Origin: Glandiceps talaboti | Lineage: Eukaryota > Hemichordata > Enteropneusta > Spengelidae | Reading direction: 5' to 3' | NCBI RefSeq assembly: GCF_964340395.1 | Contig: NC_135557.1 | Coordinates: 5,795,216 to 5,859,215, forward strand | DNA: 64,000 nt | In this document: positions 25,970-39,789 of the stretch, in pieces | Numbering within the stretch: the first letter of the stretch is position 1 | Layout: every line of letters begins with the position of its first letter | The notes under the pieces: generated by a model | Database searches by the model: none | What the model saw: the letters and a program-made list of their open reading frames with translations, nothing else | Told to the model about the DNA's origin: nothing | Program-made: the position numbers and the translations under genes

Positions 25970-26084
25970 CTTCAACACCAACCAAGATGTCACGTGATAT
26001 ATAAAGCAATTTTGTAGGAAATTATTGGTGTGAGGTAACCTTAATAAATTGTGCATTTAAGTATCTGATAGGGTTTATATCATA

Positions 26085-26372
26085 GTTTATTTATTTATTA
26101 TGCATAATCAGTCCTGTGTGATATAAGATATATAAGAAAGGAAAAGAAAAGAAAAACACAACTATAACTAAATATATGATAAATGTCTAAAGTCTAATAC
26201 AAAAAAATTACAAAATCCAAACTAAGTTACAGATATGAACAAAGATATATTTAATAACAATTGTGTATAGTTAATATAATTGTTTATAGTTAGCTTTCAG
26301 GCAGTCAGTTAATCAGTCAGTCAGTCAATCAATCAGTCAAATATAGTCAGTTAGTCAGTCAGTCAGTCTGAG
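26085..26372. repeat. possible LINE 3' remnant plus (AGTC)n microsatellite
   Basis: A TTTATTTATTTATTA start is followed by A-rich sequence to about 26250. This resembles the 3' terminal region of a minus-strand LINE. AGTC/AATC tetranucleotides fill 26308-26372. Assignment to a mobile element is tentative, but the microsatellite is clear. Confidence 0.45.
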
Positions 26373-26491
26373 TCATTCATTTATTGTCGAATAGCTTATA
26401 GTTATCTCAAATACACCTTCCCCAAATTCTTCAAACCATGTACTTGCATGTGTATTTATGAGTGTGTGTGTGTGTGTGTGTGTAATCTCAC

Positions 26492-26779
26492 CCATTTCTT
26501 CTTTTGCAATGTGTTCCTCAGAATAATGTTGATAAGCTGATAACTTAGTCTCAAGTTCGATCACTAAAGTTTGATTTGCTTGCAGCTTCATTTCGAGTTC
26601 TGTCATAGCTTTGATGTCCGATTTTTCCAATTCAGTTCTCAGTGAGTGAATATCAACAAGTTGTTTTACAACAACTCTCTCAGCACTGTCAACCCGTTCA
26701 AGGTACTGTTTACATCGTTCCTCCAATTGTCGTTTTTCTGCCAAGGCGTCGTCAAGTCTATGTTGGAGAACTTTCTGCT
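26492..26779 (-). CDS. exon 5 (288 nt), coiled coil
   Basis: The acceptor TCTACAG ends at 26780 and the donor ATGG|GTGAGA is at 26491. The 96 codons are phase 1 at both ends. The sequence is a long amphipathic helix: Leu, Val and Ile recur at heptad-like spacing among Glu, Lys, Gln and Arg (RQLEERCKQYLERV, TELEMKLQANQTLVIELETK). This is typical of a dimerising coiled coil. A (GT)n run lies immediately downstream in the intron. Confidence 0.8.
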
Positions 26780-27117
26780 CTGTAGAATAAATATTATGTC
26801 TGATGTGTCACAAGTGGTTCTGATAGGTCAACACTTACATTGATTTGGGTTACAATTTTAAGAGCATTAAGTAAATGATTGAAATGTCCCCAATGACGTG
26901 TGTCAATACACAGTGTTTACAAGGTTGTTACATTTTAAACTAAACACTTTGGGATAAACGACTTAGCTCATAGTATTGTTCATTCTCATCTTATGCTAGC
27001 ACCGACAAAGTGTTTGGTCTTCTTCGGATAAACTTTATATTTGTATTTTCCGTTCACACTTTTTACTACCAATAGTTTAATTCCTTGATATGTTCTTGGA
27101 AACTACATTGTACATAC

Positions 27118-27205
27118 CTTCAAGGCTGACTTTGGAGTGCTCAACAATGTCTTCAAGATGTTGGGAATGTAATTCTTGTCCAGGGCTACAAGGCGTCTCA
27201 TAAAT
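27118..27205 (-). CDS. exon 4 (88 nt)
   Basis: Acceptor CTTAG ends at 27206 (phase 0) and donor GAAG|GTATGT follows 27118 (phase 1). It encodes 29 residues, including PCSPGQELHSQHLEDIVEHS, probably the lead-in to the coiled coil. The acceptor lies only 26 bp from the end of the inverted-repeat element at 27232. Confidence 0.65.
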
Positions 27206-27231
27206 CTAAGGCGGAAAATAATTCAACCTTA

Positions 27232-29981
27232 GGGAGCGATCAGCTTTTGCGGCCGGGGGTGGGCCGGTGACTTTTTGTTCATGTTGTACTTAAAAGGTGA
27301 CCCCCCTGCAATTCATCAACAAAATAATCCAACCCCCTCTGACAAATAAAAACAGACAATGACCCCATCTGTTGACAAGAAACACTCTTTTTGTTCTTGC
27401 AAAAGACACTCTATTCTCAAAGCATAATATTGTACACTGCATAGTTAATATTACATGTTACATTTTCAGTAATTTTAAGTGTATCTGGTAAATTGCTATC
27501 CAAAATCCATTGCTTCACATGTATAAAGCTCCTTAGATAGGAACCCTATGAGAAGTATGATTGTTCACAGACATACAAAATATTCATGTTTTTAGTAACC
27601 TAAAGTTCTAGGATATCTCTTAGATTGAATGAACTATTGATATTGATTAATTCAGTTAATTATCAAGTACAATATTATAAATGGAGATAATATACTTGTA
27701 AACCCATGTCAATAACTGTCACACATAATGATGTACTTGCATCATGTAATGAATTGTTTGCATCATATAAAGATGTGTTGTTTTCTTAAGACTTAACACA
27801 ACTGCGGCTTTCCATACATGTACACGTTTGCACTCCTCAAGGCACTTGTTTGTCCTGTTCATAATTGTTCAGGTTAGTCATGGCACTGACGCAAAACTCA
27901 CCCCCCCCCCATTCATTGACGATACTGCTAATTTTAACCAAAATATTGTTGAAAGGTTTTGAATAATGAAATGTGATAAATGTCACTGGTTTCAAAATAG
28001 AAATTGAAAAATGTCATAAAAATGTTTCTGTACTACAGCAGTTTCTAAACTAGATTACTAATTATATTGGCTATATGTTGTCCAGTATATTGCTGGCAAC
28101 ATGATAGCCTTGAAAATAAATACATTCTAATACCAAGGAAATGTAATATTATGATCTGCTGACAAAATGTTACTCGCAGTATACAGTCACTCAATGTGGC
28201 TACTAGATATTCCAGGGGAGATGTAAAATCTAATTTCCTCATAACTTAATATTTGCACCATGTCAGTACTATAGAAGTTCTGGCTACAGTAAATAGCCCT
28301 TTACTAGATCATCATCAAACAAGTCTGTGTTTATAACTTTGTTTATCAGTCATTCACATAATATATATTCTCTGAGAATTCGATTAATATTGTGTTCACC
28401 TTGGAATATATTTCATTCTTGGTAGTTTATGGTGTAAAACAATAGCAAGACAAAAGGGGGTTTCACATGTAGCCTGGTAACATGTATTAAACTTGGTGAT
28501 GGCCACAGGTACCAGAGAAGAAGTGAAACACAAACACAGAAAAGTAATTGTTGATAAGACATATAGTTCGTACTATAGCTATGCCAAGTAACAGTTCAAT
28601 AGTTTGTACATGTATGATAAATCAACACATTAGGGGTGAGATCAGTAGGTAAAAAAATATTCTTTTAGTAAGGCCTAGCTCAGAACCCCGGTTAAGCTTC
28701 CCCATCCCCTTCTAACTAAATTGGTAAAATTGTTGCACACAGCACAATCAATTTCAAATCAGTATGTAGTATTATGTAGTGCTATTAATACAAAGCCAGT
28801 ATGTAGTGAGGAAAAATAGCTCTTTTATTGGCACAATAAATGTATTTTAGTGCCATGCATAACAATTTTTCCCCCCATTTTTCAATCTGACATTTTTAGA
28901 AATGCTTGTATTGGGGTACAAAACAGATTTCATTATAAAAGACCTCCTCTCACCCCCACCCAACACTAAAAGAATTTAGTTTTTAACCAACATTGAACTA
29001 TTGATCTCAATCATAAATCAATTTGGGTCTTCTAATGGAGATGATTGTAGTTATCATACATTAGATGTACACAAATATATAGGAACTAGACTAACTATAT
29101 ACATGGACATTGAATATCTAATATCTAGACACAGGCTTGGTCAGGCACTTTCAGTCACAGTGTTTGCCACATATTATTTCAAAGTGTCCTAAATTGGTTA
29201 TGTTTGTTTACAATTCCATTTGTTCAGGTCAATGAAGGAACAGATTTTTGAGCCAATAAATCTTAAGGTATTTCATTTCTTATGTGTTACATGTACAGCT
29301 ACACATGTAAGTTTTACTACCACAAGATGACACAATGCAACTCATCGCGTGCAATAGCGAGAAGTCATTTCTAACAAATACTGTTGCTTAAACTTGAAGG
29401 TGGCCATGGTGCAGTGTTGTGACACCATGCCATATGTATTGGATGTATCAAGAGACAGAGTTTATGTTATATTTGAATGTATATTTATAGCAATTTGTTT
29501 ATGGTTTATTTTATGCACGTACATTTTTTGGTTTAATAGCTCGCTCAGCGCCCACAACTGGCAGCATAGTGGCTTAATGACTAGTACACATGCACGTCCT
29601 ATATACTATGCGATGTTTTTTGGTGGTTTTACCCAAGGGTGCATTGCGGTACAATGACTACGCATGCGCGTTCTATGTACGATGTGCAATCTCCATACCG
29701 AGAGTGCTATCTATGATATCATCATGAGGCAGCCGCTCACAAATGAATCTACCCAACTGTGCGAGCTTAAGGGCTTTGACCTAGTTATGATATTAAATGT
29801 ATGGACATCTAAGTACATTTTGTACAGGAGAGTGGCTCATGATTTTGTTTAGTTGAAAACAAGGTGACCCCCCCTTGATTCACTTCATAAAAATGATGAC
29901 CCCCTTCTTTGAGTCCCAAATTAAGGTGCCCTCCCCCCTCTGATTTGCCGCCCCCCCCGGCCTTAAAAACTGTTTGCTCCC
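27232..29981. mobile_element. 2.75-kb DNA transposon-like element with TTA target duplication (PIF/Harbinger-like)
   Basis: The left end begins GGGAGCGATCAG and then GGCCGGGGG. The right end, reverse complemented, begins GGGAGCAAACAG and then GGCCGGGGGG, so about 35 bp form imperfect terminal inverted repeats. TTA flanks both ends (27229-27231 and 29982-29984). A 3-bp TWA duplication is the signature of PIF/Harbinger transposons. Open frames inside (29001, 29394 and 29664 on plus; 28242 on minus) are short and not transposase-like, so it appears non-autonomous. It sits within the intron between exons 3 and 4. Both subterminal regions contain AAGGTGACCCCCC on the same strand. Confidence 0.7.
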
Positions 29982-30055
29982 TTAGTAAAAGTAAAAGAGC
30001 AGATTTTGTTTGATAGTATGCACATATCCAAAAACGGTAATATCAACAAACTTAC

Positions 30056-30138
30056 AATCTTTTCAATCTCAATCTCTTCATCACTTTCTTCTTCTATGTC
30101 ATCATGTAGTACAGTTCTCTCTTTACTACCACCATCTC
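30056..30138 (-). CDS. exon 3 (83 nt), acidic segment
   Basis: Acceptor CTACAG ends at 30139 (phase 1) and donor GTAAGT starts at 30055 (phase 0). Twenty-seven codons encode a strongly acidic stretch (HDDIEEEESDEEIEIEKI). It ends in phase 0 and exon 4 begins in phase 0, the only non-phase-1 junction in the chain. Such acidic clusters are usually flexible linkers. Confidence 0.65.
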
Positions 30139-30249
30139 CTGTAGAGATAGTTTAATATTGAAATGAGGTATATGATTAAAATAAAATAGCGCCAATGATG
30201 TCGTAGCACAACTGTTTATCCATCTGCTGATCCATACTAGGTATAGGTG

Positions 30250-31183
30250 TTCATTTGCTGAACAATTATCCAAGTGCCTATCCAGCCCTGTTATTATCAT
30301 TGCAATACATGTATACGCGATCATTTGGATGTTGCTATGGGCATGGTCATGACACTAGACATATATTGTATTTGCATATTTTTTTGAATGTTCATTCATT
30401 TGTCTATGAATACCTGATGTTATCTAAAGTTTGTGATATACATCATCAGATGACTATTGGTATATTTGCATATATTTGTAATGTTTCTTCAGTTGTCTAT
30501 TACTCTCTATCTTTTCAATATATGCGATCGTTTGGCTGTTGCTATGGATGTGGTCTTGTTGCTAGGCACATTTACATACATTTTTGGAATGTTTATTTAG
30601 TTGTCTATTACTCTGTTATCTTTGCAATTTATGCGACCTTTTGGCTGTAGCTAGGCACATTTGCTTACTGTTATCTTTGTGAAAAACAGAATTATTTATG
30701 GGCTATGGGCGCGGTCATGGTTGCTAGGGATATTTGCATACATAGTGTAATGTTTATTCAACTACCTACACCTAATTTGCTTTTCACATATGAGATCATT
30801 ATATGCTTAACATGTCTTCATCTGTACACCCCCAGATGCATACCCCATTAAATTTCAGCTGAATCTGCTCAGTAGGTTTGGAATTAAAGATTTCTGACAA
30901 AAAAGACACATTTTTAGCCCCCTAATTTGATTATAACTGATAGAATCATTATCTCATGAACGATCTTAATTTACACTCCCTTTGAATGTTCTCACCAAAT
31001 TTCAGACCGATCTGCCTTATAGTTTTCGAGTTTGAGTTTTTTGACCAAAAATGACATTTTTGACCCAAATCACATACCTGTAATGTGATCATTTTGCTTT
31101 TAACAATTTCCCAACTAGACACCGAAAGTAATGCCCGCCAAATACCAAGACAATTGGTCTGCCGGCTTTTGATTTTAAGTCGT

Positions 31184-31217
<34 letters not shown>

Positions 31218-31273
31218 TTACAGACACCACACCATGTCTATAGTATTACTGAACCTTATCAGTTCAGTTATGC
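30250..31273 (-). repeat. dispersed repeat, minus-strand copy, in an intron
   Basis: Reading on the minus strand from 31273, this matches the repeat at 63143-64000. It has a CTGAAC...GTTCAG fold-back, then a (TG)n run (CA at 31182-31213), then GTCTAGTTGGGAAATTGTT, GGTATGTGATTTGGGTC, GGTCAAAAAACT and GAAATTTAATGGG-type blocks. Beyond these lie repeated subunits with TTGCTAGG and TTGCTATGG. I find no ORF. It may be a non-autonomous element but I cannot assign a class. Confidence 0.7.
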
Positions 31274-31409
31274 CAATGCATTTTTTAAACCAACATTCCA
31301 TCTGTTAAATGGTCATTATTGATGAAATATGATAATTATATATATTTGACCAATTATAATACAGACTGCATATTGGGTTCTTGCAAATGGCCTAAAATAT
31401 TGTACTTAC

Positions 31410-31892
31410 GATCCAAGAAGAACTCCTCTACTTCATAAAATTCGTCATTGTCATAGGTAAGATGTAGTTGTAGTGGTAGGTCTACTTCGGCAGCCAATTG
31501 TCTCATTTCATCAGTTATTAGTAGTGGTTCCAATGACGTCACTAAACTCCCAGATCTACAACATCCTTCAAACCTGTAGAGACTTGGCAGATGAGGAAAG
31601 TTTAATGTCATGTTAATTGACCCAGTTCTCATATCGGAGACAGATACTTTATCTTTACAACATTTTGTACAGACTTCATCTATTGAGTCACGACTAGCCT
31701 TGTCTGTTACTATCTTATCTGAGTTACTGTTGAATAATTGTGTACACTTATCCCAGACTGTCTTCAGTGTTTGCTTCATTGTCGTCCAATAGGAAACATC
31801 ATGGTCATCTCTCTGGTCTTGACTCTTCTTCTCACATTGGTTAACACGTTCCTCATAAGCTGCCTCTTTCAAGGCAACGCGAACATTAAGAC
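31410..31892 (-). CDS. exon 2 (483 nt) with TRADD-N-like region
   Basis: The acceptor TACACAG ends at 31893 and the donor GATC|GTAAGT follows 31410. The exon is 161 codons and phase 1 at both ends, so it is a symmetric, shuffle-ready module. The first ~75 residues are charged and helical with Cys residues (EVCTKCCKD). The last ~80 residues, from GSINMTLNFPHLPSLYRF through SGSLVTSLEPLLITDEMRQL to LQLHLTYDNDEFYEVEEFF, show an alternating strand-helix pattern. They resemble the TRADD-N-type module found beside NACHT, Death or coiled-coil regions in invertebrate immune proteins. That homology is judged by eye only. Such modules usually mediate protein-protein contacts in the cytosol. Confidence 0.75.
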
Positions 31893-32226
31893 CTGTGTAT
31901 AAAAAGTCAAAGATGACGAAAAAGTATATTGGATTTGAGTGTGGTAAAATAACTAAATGGGTGACATTTCTATTAAAATATATATACATAACATTTTACC
32001 CTTGTGCAGTAACCGTGTATGTGACAATTTATAATGGAAATAAAAAATGTTAGTGAAAATAAATTACATGTGTTAGCTTTCCTTCATCTAAGATGTACCG
32101 TGTTGTTTTAGAGATGAAAGGTGTGCAATATATTGGTTAGGTTTGGTATGTTAGTGTACGTGATTACTACAGTCATGTACTTTGCGTGCACGTGTGCACA
32201 TCACCTGAAATGATATATCAAATTAC

Positions 32227-33528
32227 CTGAGGACGTATTACATTGGTCACACTTTCCATCTCTATCAGGAAACATTGCTGCAAATTTGCGATGACCGTCA
32301 GACACATCTTTACTCTCAAGAAATGTTTTCTGTTGGTTCTTGGCGAGTTTAAATGCTGTAATAGTGTACTTCAATATCGATTGTATGCCTTCAGTCCACT
32401 TGTTTGATTTGGTTAGGCAGTCGTCACAATAATCTTCGAAGTACCGGCTCACAAAGGCTCCAATCTGACTGTCGTCTGGTATTCTGAAGGGAAGTCCAGC
32501 TGCCATTGCCTCTAATCCACAAAAACCATACTCCTGATAATGTGGTGTCGGTAGACAGAGATGACTTTGACTTAGATGTCTCATAAGTTTACCTGTCGAA
32601 TAATTATGATACAGTGTTGGCGTTGTTGAAGGCGAGTTCATCTTTTCTTTCAACGTCTTTAGTAAGTTATCTTGGTCTTTAGATTCTCCTAGAAGGGTCC
32701 ATCTAGGTGGCTCCAGGTTAAATTTTTTGCGTGCTGTCATTACTTCACCAACTGCTGCAGGGATGTCTTCATAGTTTGGGACAAAGTCAATTGTATCAGT
32801 GTCACCGTATGTCAGGATTGTATGTTCTTGTAGATCCTGCTGCAACTGTAGGTTTTGTTGAAAGAAGCAATGACTTGGTGTTGGTAGTACTTCAATGTGA
32901 TTAACCTCCAACCGATGTTGTTCACTGGTTAATGCTCTGTATGAATTATCAAAGAAATTCTTCATACTTGGACCAATAGACACCAACCCATGAGCTTTGT
33001 CTGCCATATCAAACATTTCCTTTTCTAATTCATCCTTCGACACAATAGATATCAAGTATGGATCATCTGGCCGTAAGTGGTTGATGAAGTATAGCTGTGC
33101 ATTAGGAAACAATCTCTGTTGGATTTCAAGAGCTGCTCTAGCCGTCTTTGGTGCGTATCCTACGACATATTGGACGTTCTTGAGTTGAGATAGTTCTGGG
33201 TAGTAACATTCGTGATAAAGCAACCACTTAATATCTGGCGGATCTTCCGAAGGTTTGATGAGTTCCTTCCTTGTTGCCTTCATCAGAGTGACGCCAGCAT
33301 CACGTGCATCTTTCATCTGGTCTTCATTGATATTCGTATCAACAACAGTGGAATAAACTTCCAATGCTTCCCCTTTTCTTCGACAGAATTCCCTGACAAG
33401 ATGTCTGTGAAATCCTGGAAGGCCACATCGACGTTTGTCCCAGGAGTTAAAAACGAACACAACCTTTGGTTGTGGTTGTGGTTGTGGTTGAGGTATGGAG
33501 TTATTAGCCATCTTATTGAGTTGTTATT
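32227..33528 (-). CDS. first coding exon: GT-B glycosyltransferase-like domain
   Basis: Coding starts at the ATG at 33511-33509. It runs 428 codons to the donor TCAG|GTAATT (phase 1). Seventeen bases of 5'UTR with an in-frame TAA follow an acceptor (CTAG, ending at 33529), so a non-coding exon must lie upstream. After a short PQ repeat the N-lobe begins KVVFVFNSWDKRRCGLPGFH. A conserved VGYAPKTARAALEI segment lies near residue 118, and the C-lobe has EYGFCGLEAMAAGLPFRIP near 327-345. This is the acceptor-loop region of GT4-like enzymes. In the E-x7-E motif the second Glu is present (about 334), but Gln stands at the first position with Glu one residue later, so catalysis is uncertain. Domains of this kind have been reported with NACHT receptors in corals. 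No signal peptide or membrane segment is seen, suggesting a cytosolic protein. Confidence 0.85.
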
Positions 33529-34312
33529 CTAGAATGAAATAATATCGAAAATTCATATTGACGTACATCTACTGTTACTATAACAATGTCATTGGAATGT
33601 ATTACCTACAGCTAATGGTCTATGGGTACTTGGTAAATGACAGGCAGCGTTTAGTTCGACAACTAAATGTTTACTTTCTCTTGGGGTTTCTCAACAAAAC
33701 TTACTGTTGCAGGGGTAGGTAGTCATAATGTGTGTCAAAATACAAATACATCTATACTTAATTGATTGATAAGATACCATTAAAATATCAAATCACAGAA
33801 TATAAAACACTTTAACTGATGTGACCAGCACAGTGACACCTCCATGACAGAAGAACTGTTTGAGTTTGTCTGATCAAAAGCAAAAATAAATTGGCCATCG
33901 TACTCTATAGTGTAAATAATGGGCATATCAGTGTGTATGTATAGTGTTTAGCACAAAGAAAATAAAACATCTCCAAATAAAGTTTAGAGAAACATTGCGC
34001 CGGATCAGTTTTTTAATAATAAATATGGTAATTTATGTACAGGTTGTATTTAGGTAAATACATTCATTGCTATACGTTAGTTGTTTTATAAATTTCAATA
34101 ATAAAATGCTAAATATTTATCACCCTGACCGCAATGGCGACGTTGAACACACTTGGGTATTTGACCTTTGAAATAGAGTTCAAGGTTAAATTTCAACATC
34201 TCATTACAAAGCTCAATATGGATGATATGGGTGTAGAAACTTAAATTTGGTCTCTCTCTATTTAAGGTTCTAGATAGAGTTAGTTGGCAAAAAGTGATAT
34301 TTTTTTCGACAA
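33529..34312. other. upstream flank of the glycosyltransferase exon
   Basis: No ORF of note. A minus-strand CAACA|GTAAGTTTT donor-like site near 33700 and a GTAG|GTAATA site near 33605 could end a 5'UTR exon, but no TATA box or clear start site is seen. Confidence 0.3.
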
Positions 34313-34315
34313 AGT

Positions 34316-34345
34316 ATGGCCGCCATTCCGCCATTATCGCGAAAG
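34316..34345. promoter_or_regulatory. YY1-like tandem sites
   Basis: Two GCCATTCCGCCATT-type cores, ATGGCGG on the minus strand, lie within 30 bp and next to CGCG, in otherwise AT-rich DNA. YY1 motifs of this form cluster at transcription starts in animals. The site is about 0.8 kb upstream of the first coding exon of the minus-strand gene and could be its promoter. A plus-strand frame of 66 residues starts here but has no recognisable features. Confidence 0.3.
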
Positions 34346-34519
34346 TGGCGAAACAAGTGCCGTGCATATGTTGACTACAATGGTTGTCTGACATTTATGC
34401 CAGGTGTGGTTGACATTGGCCGATGCTTGCCTGAGATACAAGTGATAACAGATGGACGATTGGGCCCCAACGTAGTACTTCCCAACAGACGAAGACTAAA
34501 AATAAACAGACATTGACAA

Positions 34520-35539
34520 CAACTATACTGAACTGACATATATTGATAAAACACATTGATTAATGAATTGATTACATGAAATCTACGTGTGATACGATAT
34601 CAACGTGTAAAAGGTTATCACAACAGATACCTGGTACAGAAAATAACAATTGATAGATTGAGACTTCTCACGATCATCAGCCCAATCCATTACAAATCAT
34701 CGACTTTTTGTCAACGACATGCGGAATCAGGACAATGTGTCACCTTACATATAATAATCACACATTGTGAATTGATCAGATTTTGAATAACCATAATTTA
34801 ATGGAAATGTCTTTCACATTCAGTTAGCCATTACAATGAAAGAAATGTCAACACTTTCCAAACCAATACAATATGCCCTCCATAACCAAAACACCGTATT
34901 TGTATTAAATTAACATTAAGCCTAATGTGTGGTTAAGTCATGTTTTGCAACGTGTGAAAGTGTTGTCATTTGGTAGCACAATCCAGTTAATGGAATTTTA
35001 ACCATGTAATGATAATTTTCTTTAGTTTGCAAATATGTATGAACAGTAGGACAGCAGTGTCAATTCACATGATCATTTGACAATAGAACAATCAGTTATT
35101 AAATCAATAAAGAGATAGAACCATACATGTGTTACATTTTGACTATAATTGAATCACTGCAATAACTTTGTCATTTCTATACAACATAATTAAGAGAACT
35201 GTCCAATACATAGTGTCCTTTCTCATTTGTATGGTTTACAGCATTCAGAGTTTCCAATCCATTGGATGTTTTTGATCAGTTGATAAAAGGCGTGAAGGAT
35301 TGACTTTTATTTTCATGGGATTTGTTAGGTACGTACAAGATCACTGGTGTTCAGCTGACTACTTACAACTGGCCAATATAGAATGGTTTGTCTAGTGCCG
35401 GAATACAAACGCTCCGGATTAATAAGTAATCTTGTAATTGTGAGGCAGAACAATATTGAGTAGGTTTATACACTTCAACTTTTCGGAAAGAATTCTTGAA
35501 CCACGAGAGTTCATCCGTATTGAAACCCGACTGAAGTTT

Positions 35540-35540
<1 letters not shown>
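34520..35540. other. no recognisable feature
   Basis: AT-rich unique sequence with only short random open frames on both strands. I see no repeats, RNA genes or splice-consistent exons. Confidence 0.4.
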
Positions 35541-38250
<2,710 letters not shown>

Positions 38251-38252
38251 AC

Positions 38253-38450
38253 CTTGAAAACCTGTAAGAATTAGATATAGGGTTCTGGTGTTGATAAAAG
38301 GAACCAACTTGGGAGTATCATTGGATTGGTTGGCTGATGGAACTGTGGAGTAGCAATCAGTGGGCTGATAGGAGTATCTCGGTGAAGGAATGCTGACGAA
38401 AGGACCTTGAATCCAAGACCGAATATGATGGCAGTGACGTTCAGAGTAAT
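38253..38450 (-). other. putative spliced exon (198 nt), coding or 5'UTR
   Basis: The minus strand has a strong acceptor (pyrimidine tract then CAACAG, ending at 38451) and a donor TTTCAAG|GTAAGA. The 198 nt between them are open for 66 codons and phase 1 at both ends, like most exons of the gene downstream. The product would contain Tyr, Ser and Pro-rich segments and no known domain. It cannot be read in frame into the exon at 33528, because that exon carries TAA before its ATG. It is therefore a 5'UTR exon, part of an alternative transcript that skips to 31892, or another gene. Confidence 0.4.
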
Positions 38451-38459
38451 CTGTTGAAG

Positions 38460-39670
38460 AAATGAGTATAAAGAACTAAACATTAGTATAGGAGAAAAGT
38501 ACTATAACGGTTCTTTTTGCACGACCAAAACATTCTAGATACCTGCGAGTAACGATTCACCTGACCTAGACGACAGGCTTTGTCAAACTGTCCGTTTGCT
38601 TGTCATACTGCTTGGTGGTATAGTACTAAGTTTTACCGACCTGATGAATATTTTCAAGGATGTAGGGGAAAAGGGTTTTTATAAAATGTTTATAACATTA
38701 TTTTAAATAAATAGTTCTTATATAGCCGAGGACTTCTCCTCATCTTAAGACATCTAGGTATTTCAATTCACAGAAGCTTTTGACCACAAAACAACTTGTA
38801 ATGATAATAATATTCTGAGAAAAACATATCTTAATATCAAATATTATATCTCTGTTACTACATTTCATTGTCGGGCTCGGTAAAAGAAATAAACTAACAT
38901 TTTTCCGTTTCATCGTCTGGCCAGACAAAAGATCTTACTAGCATTGTAACAATTTAATGTTGTATTTTCGGAAATAAATAAACTTTAACTTCTTTTTGTT
39001 AACTATCATAATACCATATCGTTGCCAAGTTACATAGAATCTCTTTCACTCATTTTCTGTCATTTTCACACCTATAAATTCCTTTCATATTATCTTTGTT
39101 TCATTTCACCTTTATCATCCCATGCCTATTAGATCTCACTCCCACTTTTAGTACATTTCCTGAAATCTGATATACTTTATACTTAAACACAAAACTATTA
39201 GCAGAACAATTTTGTGTCATATCTTCATCAGACAATTGTTACTTTTGCGTTTGTAGTTATTCCTAGTACTTATAAATGTATACAGATATTTTTTTTATTT
39301 ACAAGGAACGCAATATTTTTTAATATAATATTTTTATATAATATTCCCGTCTTTCACTGTGATGAATCTAATGAAGACCTATGTATTCTATATTTAATAT
39401 TACACTTTGTTGGAAATAAAGACTAAGAATTATTTTCCTATATAGTAGTTTCAACAAAAATGATCATATTGTGTATACACTGTAGTTTTATATAATTGCA
39501 ATTTTAGGAACCATGGAGACGAATCTTGATCGACTGTACTTCATATTCAGCATAACGTTTTGATAACGTGATATAAATTCATATTTTTTGTTGATTTGTT
39601 AATCAATTCATTTTTAGTTCAGTGCATGTCAATTTTCGAGAAGGCAGGGTGGTCTTTTTAAACACCTCAT
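38460..39670. other. no recognisable feature
   Basis: AT-rich unique sequence on both strands. Short open frames lack protein-like composition. Confidence 0.4.
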
Positions 39671-39678
39671 CTACTCAC

Positions 39679-39781
39679 CCAAGGAAGGATTTGCCTCTCG
39701 TGACTACACTAGGCGAGCAAGTCAGCACCCCTGCCAAGTTTCAACATTGTCTAAATACGAATTAAACCACCGCACGTCGAA
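39679..39781 (-). other. conserved exon-like block, copy 1
   Basis: On the minus strand the block begins after ATCAG| with TTCGACGTGC. It ends with GAGGCAAATCCTTCC and a donor GTGAGTAG. The same start, end and splice-like signals recur at 56171-56088, in the same order relative to the promoter block. It contains stops in all useful frames, so it would be a 5'UTR exon. Confidence 0.35.
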
Positions 39782-39789
39782 CTGATGAC

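Noticed and set aside
34316-34516. 66-residue plus-strand frame at the YY1-like sites as a gene
   Set aside because: It is short, has no domain, no splice continuation and no poly(A) signal of its own. The motif is better read as regulatory.
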